Below, piece by piece: positions 55,786 to 64,000 of a stretch of DNA of 64,000 nucleotides. The position numbers and the translations under genes are program-made. This DNA comes from Posidonia oceanica (Eukaryota > Streptophyta > Magnoliopsida > Alismatales > Posidoniaceae): assembly GCA_037176725.1 (NCBI GenBank), contig JAZBRS010000020.1, positions 90,094,001-90,158,000 of the forward strand, given 5' to 3'. The notes under the pieces were generated by a model. The model worked only from the letters and a program-made list of their open reading frames with translations. It did not search any database and had not been told where the DNA came from. Every line of letters begins with the position of its first letter. Within the stretch, counting starts at the first letter, position 1.

Positions 55786-57090
55786 TGCTGACCGAGAGCG
55801 AGTCAAAACGGGGCTGCGACGAGGGAAAAGGGGACGGGCTCTACGAGGAGCTATGCTCGCAAAGACGAGTAGCTCAGAAAAAGGGATGGTCGAGCACAGG
55901 TGTCTCAGCAGAGATGTCAGCAAAGGAGAGACCCGAGCTCTAGCTAAGGAGATCGCTTACTGAACTCTGTTAAAGACACAACGGGAAACTAGGGTTAGAA
56001 AAGAAAGAGATGCAAAATGCATTATGTTATGGCATGAATGTCATGTATGCTTTCTAGTATGCCCCCATCACCTAACTAGTGTTTCCTAGCAAGGTTGTCT
56101 ACTTCGGGTATCCCTGGGTGTACGGGTCACCGACTCAAGTCAGAAAGGTAGGCTCCCTGTCTAACTCCCGGCCCAAAGCTCAGGTAATGACAGGGTGGTG
56201 CGTTGGTGGCCTCTACCCCGCCAAAGCGTAGGTGGTACCCTCCACTAACACCGACACGACCCCGGACAAGGGGGGACAGACCGACTGACTCACACCATGC
56301 CAAAGCATCGGGGTGAGAAGCCGGAACCGTCCTTCGCAGACTAGTAGGTGGACTCAGAGGAGAGGAATGCATGCCCTATATGATGCTTATGCAAATGATT
56401 AAAGTCTTTTATCTTGCACATTTTATTAACCAAAAGGGAGTGAAGGATTGTTCAGAGTCTCTAGTTGCTCCTAAAAGTTCTTTTACTTGCACTTTTTAGT
56501 TAACCATGGGGAGAGCAAACAAGTTTCTACTATCCTAAGCATGGCAAGTGCGAAAGGGAAGAAAATCAATCAAGCATGGCAAGCAAGCAATCATACAACA
56601 CAACAAAAGGCATGTGCATGGCATGTGCAAGTGTTTGTGAGCATAATGGTGAAGAAAAAAACATTCATCAAGTCAAAAGGCATGTATGCAAGGTATGTGT
56701 GTGCGTAGTGACATAGCAGGTGTGTAAAAGGAAGCATTCATCGTTCAAAAAGCATGTATTATTGCCAAACAAGTACGTAGACATGCAATGTGCGAGAATT
56801 AAAGCAACAATAAGCAAGTAAGGCAAAGAAAATAAAGACAAGTAAGCTGTAAAGGAAGTAAGAGCATAAGCAAGACAACAAGTAACTAAACAAGCACAGA
56901 AGCAAAGGCCAAGTAAAAGAGAGCGCAAACCGAGACAAAGGAGGTGCAAAACCTGAACAGAGTAGCCATGAAGCGACTCGCTAGGTGTTTGCACAGAAAG
57001 GCGAGCAAAACAGGCAAAGAAAACACAAAGGCAAACAAAGAAAGCAAATCCCAAACGAGCGAAAGCGGAGGCGAAAGCCGGAGTCTAGTG
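55786..57090 (-). other. Element B 5' leader between PBS and gag
   Basis: Non-coding. Conserved with A's leader especially at 56020-56400. The PBS-proximal half (56480-57060) is rich in CAAGCAAA/GGCATGT words. An acceptor-like sequence lies near the gag end. Confidence 0.75.
55967..56002 (-). promoter_or_regulatory. Predicted 3' splice acceptor upstream of gag (element B)
   Basis: Sense strand TTTCTAACCCTAGTTTCC, then CGTTGTGTCTTTAACAG (AG at 55968-55967): branch-point-like CTAAC plus pyrimidine tract, about 180 nt upstream of the ATG, as in element A. Candidate partner of the LTR donor at 58767. Confidence 0.5.
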
Positions 57091-57108
57091 TCCCCAGCGG
57101 AGTCGCCA
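57091..57108 (-). other. Primer binding site (tRNA-Arg type), element B
   Basis: Sense strand TGGCGACTCCGCTGGGGA, one nucleotide after the 5' LTR end; complementary to a CCA-bearing tRNA 3' end of the arginine type used by Ogre/Tat elements. Confidence 0.88.
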
Positions 57109-57799
57109 CTGTAGTAATCCTGGTGTTCGGATCGTCCATGCACGATGCCAAAGCTCGCGTGCACCGATCGGAATCAGGCTCACTATAAGCGGCTATGTCC
57201 GAGAAGGAAGACCTAACTCGAAAACATTTAAAAGGGGGAAAAAGGGAAAGAAAAGAAGAAGATAAGACAAAATAGGAGTCGCCACCAAGTCTATTAAATC
57301 GGAAGACGAGGAAAACCGGGGAAATGCATGAATAATCACGCAAAACCAAGCAAAAGATGCAAAGCGAAGCAATGCAAAAGAAATAAGATGCAAATGAATG
57401 CAAATGAGGTGACTCGTGCCTAGGACAAGGGCAATATGGTCATTGCGGGCCAAGAGAGGGTAAGGACTCCTGTTACGCGTGGGGAAGGTGTTAGGCACCC
57501 CCGACACGCCCGAGAATCGGTCTTTCTAGGCTTACGCTCGCATATGCAGGGAAATGCAGACTTTGAATGCCTAAGTGCCAATGAATGCCTGTCTAAATGC
57601 TCAAAGGTGTGCTCTAAGTGATGGAAAACGATGCAAGGAAGTAAACGTGCAATCTAAACGCTCAGCAACGCTGTCCGTGTTCCGAATCGGGCGAAACCTG
57701 GCTCGTGAGAACTCCGGGCAGTAAGCATCATCGCCCTATATGCAAATGCAGGCGAAAGAACGAAACAGCGAGAAAACCATGCAATGCAATCGACATGCA

Positions 57800-58725
57800 A
57801 GGGAAACCGCGTAAAACAGTGCGAGGAACGAAACAAGTATGCAAAAAGATGCGAGAACAGGGTTGGCATGCAAAATGATGCAAGGAACGGAACAAGGACG
57901 CGAAACCGTGCGAGAAAACGAAAGAAGGGCACAAAACTGGGCAAGAAAACGCCAGGGCACGCAAGACGAGACGAGAAAACGAAAGGGTACGCAAAACGGT
58001 GCGGGGAAACATGACTGCGCGCAAAACGAGGCAAGAAAACATGAAGACACGCGAAACGGAGCGGAAAAACAAGACTGCGCGCAAAACGAGGCGAAGAAAC
58101 TAAAGGGCACGCGAAACGGAGCGAGAAAACATGAAAACACGCAAAACGAGGCAAAAAAACTAAAAGGCTTGCAAAACGGTGCAAGGCAGAGAAGTGGCGC
58201 GCAAAACGGAGCGAGAAAAACAAGAAAACACGCAAAACGGGGCAAAAAACTAAAAGGCACGCAAAACGGTGCAAGACAGAGAAGTAGCGAGCAAAACGGA
58301 GCGAGAAAAACAAGAAAACACGCAAAACGGGGCAAAAACTAAAAGGCACGCAAAACGGTGCAAGACAGAGAAGTGGCGCGCAAAACGGAGCGAGAAAACA
58401 AGAAAACACGCAAAACGAGGCAAAAAGCTAAAAGACACGCAAAACGGTGCAAGGCAGAGAAGTGGCGCGCAAAACGGAGCGAGAAAAACAAGAAAACACG
58501 CAAAACGGGGCGAGAAAACTAAAAGGCACGCAAAACGGTGCAAGACAGAGAAGTGGCGCGCAAAACGGAGCGAGAAAACAAGAAAACACGCAAAACGGGG
58601 CGAGAAAACTAAAAGGCACGCAAAACGGTGCAAGACAGAGAAGTGGCGCGCAAAATGGAGCGAGAAAACAAGAAAACACGCAAAACGAGGCAAAAAACTA
58701 AAAGGCACGCAAAACGGTGCAAATG
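57800..58725 (-). repeat. LTR minisatellite, 5' LTR of element B
   Basis: Same units as 37040-37810 with additional copies (for example an extra ACACGCGAAACGGAGCGG-type unit near 58045-58080). Confidence 0.9.
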
Positions 58726-60059
58726 GCATGCAAAATGAATGCAGTGCAGAGGCTCAGGAGGACATACCTGGAGGTCCGGGAGCCTGATTGGAGATTTGCT
58801 TGGTCCATGCTGAAGAGCGCTTCGCTGCGGTCGCCTGGGCAGCTTACTTGAGGAGATCCAACGGTCGGATTGGAAGATATCGCAGCTTCGGAGCGGAAGG
58901 ACCAGAACAGGGGAGAAGAACAGATCTAAGTGTCCAGGGGGTCCTAGGGGTGTGCTGAAGGTCCTCCCAAGTGAAAGGGAGTTAGAAGCGCTTAGTGTAT
59001 GCGAAGGGGAACTTAAATGCAAGATTAAGATGGATGCGGAATGCATGCAAAGCCAGAAAAGATAAGGAAAAGCCATTTGGAAAGAACGGGGGTTTAAAAG
59101 TATTTTTTGAAAAAGGAAGGGGCTAAAATGCAAATTTTCCAGAAAACAGGGGTTCTAGGGAGTCCGGGAATGCGAATGGAGGGTTTACATGCAATTTTTG
59201 CAAACATGGGAGCTAAAATGCAACTTAGGGGCAAAGCAGTCTTTTCACATGATTTTTCAAAAGGTGCAGGGACCTATGTGTGATTTTCAAATCATGCAGG
59301 GTCTGAAAATGCAATTTCATATGGGAAATATACTCTGAAATCATGGTCTGGGGACTGACATGCAATTTTTAAAAGATGCAGGGTTGAAAATGCAATGTAG
59401 TAAGCAAATATGCATGCAAAATGATTACTGTGTATTTAAAAAGGATCTGTGTGTAAATATGCAAGACCAGAAGGTGCAAAATGCAATGCATCAATCAAAA
59501 ATAAAAATCAGAACCTAAGTTACTACAGTGCAATGGACTAAGATGCAAAAATGGCAAAACCAGGGATTTAAAATGCAATTTAGTATGGCAAAGTTAATGC
59601 ATTAAAATTAAATAATCTACTGCAGGATTCAGATGCTAAAATCAAAAAGAGAAGGGCTAAACTCAAACTTCTTATAACTAGAAAGCACAGTAAAAGGATT
59701 AAAGGGCAAATACTAGGAAACATAAACAGATCATGCAATTTAATATGATTTTGATTCAGAAACACAGCAGATTAATCAAACAAAGGACTGGAACGCAAAT
59801 AAGCAGAAACTAAAACCAGACATGCAATTTTAGGGTAAAATACCTAAGCTAAGCAAAATATTGCTACAGTGCAAACGCAGGCCGTCGGCCACTGTAGCAA
59901 CTGCTACCAGTGGCCGACAAAGGGGACAGGAGGGCGCTCCAGGGAGACAACTCGGCGGGCGAGCTTCACCAGGCCCTGGCGGAGCTCGGGCGAGGTCCGG
60001 CGAGCGGCGACGCTGCCAGGAGCGGAGCTGGGGAGCCACCGGAGGTCTGAGTCTGATCG

Positions 60060-60104
60060 ATCTCTCTCAACAACAACAACGGAGGAGGAGGAAAAGAGAG
60101 AGAT
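60060..60104. other. PacBio SMRTbell adapter, copy 1 (assembly artefact)
   Basis: 45 bp beginning ATCTCTCTCAACAACAACAA and ending GGAAAAGAGAGAGAT. By recall this is an exact match to the standard SMRTbell hairpin adapter; its self-complementary ATCTCTCTC/GAGAGAGAT ends are the hairpin stem. Not plant DNA. Confidence 0.95.
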
Positions 60105-60151
60105 ATCTCTCTCAACAACAACAACGGAGGAGGGAGGGAAAAGAGAGAGAT
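60105..60151. other. PacBio SMRTbell adapter, copy 2 (with two extra G)
   Basis: 47 bp directly following copy 1. Same sequence apart from two G insertions in the GGAGG runs, the typical homopolymer error of long reads. The LTR sequence resumes at 60152 (GGAAAGACGG), equivalent to 40051 in the 3' LTR. Confidence 0.93.
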
Positions 60152-62140
60152 GGAAAGACGGGCGGAAGGTCCGGCGTTTCTGGGTGGTTTTCTCAGGAAG
60201 AAAGGTGCTCTCTCCCTCTGGGAATTCGCTGGAATCCTCCTCCTCTCTTCCGGGACGGTCTCACTGATCTTTTTCTCCTCCCTTTTCCCTCTGAAATCGG
60301 CTCTTACTTCCCTCCCCTTTTCTGCCTGACTTCTGACGACTCCTCTCCTCTCGGCTCTGCAGGTCTGCGGCAATTGAATGCCGGCGTGGCGATGGCAGGC
60401 GCATGGGCGACGTTCGGCGCACCAGTCTGGCTCGAGCAGGAGGTGACAGGTCAGGCAGGCAGAGGCGCAGGCCAGCGGCTACTGTAGCTGGTGGCAGGCG
60501 CGCGGGAGGAGGACGACGGCACTGTAGCAGCGGGCCGGGCCGAAATTTCGAAAAAAGGAAAAAAAAAGGTGAACGGGCTGATAAGCCCAGTAAGGAAGAA
60601 AAGGGGAATAAAAAAGAAGGAAGAAAGAAAGATGGAAAGAAAAAATAGGAGAAAATAAGATAAAAATAAATAAAAATATGGGATGACTTGGGTTGTAGGT
60701 TAGGTGTATATCTGGATTTTTTAATGACCGTTTTTAGGCTAATTAGTGTGTTTTAGGCTTGATTAGGGTTTTAGGGTTTTATTTTGTTTTTAATCCATTT
60801 CCCACTTGATTAAGTGTTGGTTAAATTCTTTTAAATTGTTTTTAAAATTGTGTTTTCTTGTTAAGTAATTTAGGATGTTAATTAGGATTTTTAGGATTTA
60901 TTTTCATATTATTTTGAGTGGGTTTTGGGGCTTTTAGTTCTAGTCTTTTATGTTTTCCCTTTTTAAGTCTCTTGACCTAGGTTTTTTGATTTTTATTTGT
61001 TAATTCTTCTTGATGTTTTTTAGTTGGATTTTTCTGGTTTGATTAAGTGTTTTAAGTCTTTTAACTGTACTTTCTTTTCCTTTTTTAATTAAGTTCTTAT
61101 GTTGTTTCTTTCTTATGTTTATTAGGTTAAGTTTTTTGTTCTCTTTAATTACTTGTTTTAGTATTTGATTTTTAATTCTTCTCTCTAGGGTTTGTTTTTT
61201 AATTCTTTTAGTGGGGTTTTCATTTTTGGTAGGTTCTGATTTTATTTCAGTTTTTTAGTTGATTTTACAGTATTTTATTTTAGTTTGTTTTGCATTTTTT
61301 AGTTTGCATGCTTGATTTTCTTTTTAGCTTGATTTAATTAAGCTTGGGTTTTTAATTATTTATTTAATGTTTTTAATTGCTTTTTCTTGGGATTCTGATT
61401 TGTTTCTTTTAGGTCTTGGGGTTTTACAGATTTTTAAGGATTTTTGAGGTTTTTTGCAAAGGAAAGAAGAAGAAAAGAAAAAGAAGAAGAAAAAAGGAAA
61501 AAAGGGAATAAGAGGGAAAGAGGTAGGTTTGAGGGAAAAGATTTTTTAAAATTCAAGGAAGATGGTAAAAATAAAATAAAAATAGGAATAAGATAGAGAA
61601 GGGATAGGAGTACAAAGGGGGCCCGCTGCCAAGCCAGAAGGAGGGCGAGAAGGGGATGAAAAGAGAGACGATAATCAGGAGAGAGAGAGGAGAGAGAAAA
61701 CGATAATTCCGGAGAGAGAAAACGATAATTCCAGGGAAAAGGGGTCTTAAAGGTCTCCGAAAGGGGTGAAATTTGGCGGGTGGGGGGTTTAGGGTTTCTA
61801 GTTCTGCTCCCGGAGTTTTGGTTTGGTTCTGAGGAAGTTTTGGAGGGGTTTTGAGGTGTAGAAAAAAGGTAGTTTTGCCTAAGTTTCCTAGGGTTTTTGG
61901 GAGGGGTCTGGTTTGAGATTTCGCAGGCTTTTTGGTGGGTTTACTAAGTCATCAGGGGTGAGTTTTCCTATGGATTTTGGTGGGTTTTCAGGTTCGGGAG
62001 AGGGGGGTAATCCTAGGTTGAGTTTAGGCTTGTTTTGAGGGGAAAGAAGGAGAGGAAGGTGTAGGTTTGGGTCTGGGTTCGGGTCCAGCAGCCACCGGAA
62101 GGCTCCAAACGATCCAGCCTGTCAAAATGGGGTGTCAACA

Positions 62141-62145
62141 CCGCC
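62141..62145. other. Right target-site duplication of element B (CCGCC)
   Basis: Pairs with CCGCT at 36338-36342. Removing B and one copy restores a continuous LTR of element D. Confidence 0.6.
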
Positions 62146-64000
62146 GCTCTGGTTTTTTACTTGTGTGATACTGTAGCAATGCATTACATTAAAGTACATT
62201 AGTTTCTTTTATTTACATGTTAGTCCTTTATTCATTTAAAATACTGTGCTTGTATATAATTGTTGTTTGCCCCTTGATATTCTGCCTTTTTGCGTATGGG
62301 TCCTCTACTGGTTATTGAGCATGTGTTTCTTTGGGTTATTTGCAGCTTAGCCCTCATGTTTCTTTTATCTGCAATTTAATCCTGTCACAGTTGATATCTC
62401 ATTTAATTTTTCATTTAACTATATTGCATTAATGAAAAATACTGCAGCTTTGTTCATTTACTTTCCAGTCCTTCTGAACTGCTGTATTCATGGTCATTTG
62501 CATCTAGGCCCTTGTGTTTAACATATTTGCATTTAGATCCTCCACAATTCATTTTTCATTTAATTTTCTTTTCTTAACATATTGCCTTGCATGAAACTTC
62601 TGTAGTTTTCATTTATTGCATCTAACTCCACAGTGCATGCATCCTTCATTCTTTTTTCACTTTTAAAACTGCAAAAAAGCCCCTGACTTTGTTTTATTTG
62701 CATCTGGGTCCCTCTGTGCTGAGGTGTACATGTTTTTTCTTTTCTCTTTGCAGTAAGGTCCAATGTTTTGTTTTTATTGCATAGAGGTCCTCCCTTCTTG
62801 TGTTTCTGTGTCTGTGAGGTTTCTTCTGGTTTTGCGTTTCAGTCCTCAGGTTTCTTTTATTTGTAGATTGGTCCTCTTTCTTGTTTTACAGGAGATTTTG
62901 GTTTCTTTTTGGCGTTGCAGCTTAGCCCTGGGTTTTATTTTAATGGCATTTGTGTCCTCTGCACATTAACTGTGGCATGCATCTGTTTTTTCTTGGACTT
63001 GCTGTTTGGTCTAGTGGTTTCTATTACTTGCATCCAGGTCCTTCTGAGTGTCAAAGTGCCCCTCAGGTTTCTGTTTTGTTTTGTAGATAGGCCCTTAGCT
63101 TTTTTAAAGGATTGCATGTTGGTCCTTCCAATGTTATTTTGCTTCCATGTGGTTTTCTTCTGGCTTTGCTTTCAAATCTAGAGCCTGTTTAGGTTGCACC
63201 CAAGTTTTTGAACATTACTGTGACTGTGCATGCCTGTTTTCTTTCTAGATTTGCCGTTTAGTCCTGTTTTCCTAAAAATTACACATGGGTCCCTGGGACC
63301 ATCTTTTGTGGTTTTTAAATGCTTCTTGGCTCTGTTTTTCCTGTCCAAGCTTTTCCAAAGTTGCATGAGGATCCCCTGCAGGTTTTCTTTTGGGATTTGT
63401 GCCTGTTTGCTGGTTTTTTGCATCTTAGCCCATAAGTTTTTTGAAAATTGCATTTAGGTTCTTTATTGACCAATTGCATGTTTCCCTTGTGTTTTTTGTT
63501 GCATCTGGCCCTTGCTGTCCCCCCACATTGTTGCACTTGCACCGCTGCATGCACTCATCACATTTGCACTGCATTTTTGCCATGTTTTACACATAAGCCC
63601 CTGCACTTTTCCCTATTTGCACTTAGGCCCCCATCTTTGCATTTTTACATGCATTGTACCCATACATCATTGCACTTAGCATCTTGGCACACTTTTGAGC
63701 ACCTTTAGCTCCCTTGTATGTGGGAGGGCCTGTTCTGCACACCCCTGGGGACTTTTTGCACTTAGATCCCTTCCTCTCCTTGGCCCTTGGGCCTTCTGCC
63801 TTGAAGCTTGGATATCTTCCAATCGAACCGTCGGATCTTCGCAACCAAGCTACCCGGATCATCCTGGCAGAGCGGACTTCCCTGCTGACCAAGGTTATCT
63901 CAGATCAGGCCTCAGATCTTCAAGGTAAGTCCATCTGTATCATTTCATATCCTTTGTCGCATATCACTTGCATTGCATGCACTGTTTTCGCACCCCGTTT
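62141..64000 (+). repeat. 3' LTR of element D, second part (runs off the window)
   Basis: Continues D's LTR after element B. It matches C's LTR from about 22770 on: GATACTGTAGC, the GCATNTAGGTCC-type motif block (62220-63780), the conserved block ending in AAG|GTAAGT (63922-63930) and the CACTTGCATTGCATGCACTG stretch. Open frames are not conserved. The minisatellite and LTR end lie beyond the window. Confidence 0.92.

Larger units (their letters stand above)
36343..62140 (-). mobile_element. Element B: complete giant Tat/Ogre-like LTR retrotransposon (25.8 kb)
   Basis: Both LTRs are present (57110-62140 is 5', 36343-42040 is 3'). Internal order on the minus strand: PBS, leader, gag-pro, pol, intergenic block, PMD-like ORF, 3' UTR hairpin and tandem arrays, PPT. 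It is inserted in the 3' LTR of D. The LTRs are almost identical by eye over most of their length, so insertion is recent. Coding damage is slight (TAG at 51124 between gag-pro and pol, TAG at 49882 in RT). The 5' LTR contains a sequencing-adapter artefact (60060-60151), so its length is unreliable. Confidence 0.95.
57110..62140 (-). repeat. 5' LTR of element B (5.0 kb as assembled; contains adapter artefact)
   Basis: Same boundaries and block order as the 3' LTR (TGTAGTAATC at 57110, GGTGTCAACA at 62140). Differences from the 3' LTR: scattered single-base changes (for example near 60867, 61763, 61807, 61855); a minisatellite about 150 bp longer; and loss of the 908 bp equivalent to 39143-40050, replaced by 92 bp of adapter (60060-60151). 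Splice-donor-like CAG|GTATGT lies at 58770-58762 and a PBS-like GGTGGCGACTCC at 57286-57275. Confidence 0.93.
26163..64000 (+). mobile_element. Element D: outermost Tat/Ogre-like element, interrupted by C (left) and B (36343-62140)
   Basis: Plus-strand element. Pol is entered in the late RT region at 26163 (right flank of element C). It has the extra ORF at 30245-31447, 3' UTR arrays, PPT 33893-33905 and a 3' LTR starting at 33906. The LTR breaks off at 36342 and resumes at 62141 after element B, with matching homology to C's LTR on both sides of the break (GAGCTCCG, then a CTCTGG...GATACTGTAGC stretch against GAACTCCGGC...GACACTGTAGC). It continues past the window end. D is the most degraded element, consistent with being the oldest. 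Confidence 0.92.

Noticed and set aside
60060..60151. Small inverted-repeat transposon or promoter (ATCTCTCTC..GAGAGAGAT)
   Set aside because: The sequence is that of the SMRTbell hairpin adapter, including its loop; no target duplication was seen.
1..64000. Host genes, tRNA, rRNA or microRNA loci
   Set aside because: Every stretch could be assigned to one of four retroelements; none of the remaining short frames or hairpins fitted these classes by eye.

Overview
The window is plant nuclear DNA made entirely of very large Ty3/gypsy LTR retrotransposons of the non-chromovirus OTA/Tat group (the Ogre/Retand-like part). The evidence is the polyprotein order gag, protease, reverse transcriptase, degenerate RNase H, second (archaeal-type) RNase H, integrase; LTRs of 5 to 6.3 kb; an arginine-tRNA-type primer site; and an extra gene downstream of pol. 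I see no host gene, tRNA, rRNA or CRISPR array. The species cannot be named from this sequence; a repeat-rich flowering plant is the likely source.

Layout, oldest to youngest. Element D (+) is the outer host: its broken pol starts at 26163, its extra ORF is at 30245-31447, and its 3' LTR starts at 33906. Element C (+, 11273-26162) sits inside D's pol and contributes most of its own pol, extra ORF, 3' UTR and a complete 3' LTR (19825-26162). Element A (-, 1-11272) sits inside C's pol; gag-pro, leader, PBS and a complete 5' LTR (5480-11272) are visible. Element B (-, 36343-62140, 25.8 kb) is inserted in D's 3' LTR, splitting it into 33906-36342 and 62141 to the window end. B is complete: 3' LTR, 3' UTR arrays, extra ORF, pol, gag-pro, leader, PBS, 5' LTR, with an imperfect 5-bp target duplication.

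How the genes work together. Gag-pro and pol lie in one frame in B, separated by a single TAG. They supply capsid, protease, RT/RNase H and integrase. A 400-codon gene downstream of pol, the same length in B, C and D, resembles a plant mobile domain (PMD) protein. Strong splice-donor-like sites lie in the LTRs of all four elements. Matching acceptors upstream of gag (A, B) and upstream of the extra ORF (B, C, D) suggest spliced leader and subgenomic RNAs.

Most notable observations: (1) two tandem copies of the PacBio SMRTbell hairpin adapter at 60060-60151 in B's 5' LTR, replacing 908 bp present in the 3' LTR, which is an assembly artefact; (2) 3' UTR arrays of short hairpins, with compensatory stem changes, whose stems persist between elements while loops and spacers differ; (3) a conserved, possibly bistable hairpin with a U-rich loop; (4) in-frame stops that are almost all TAG; (5) the conserved PMD-like gene.
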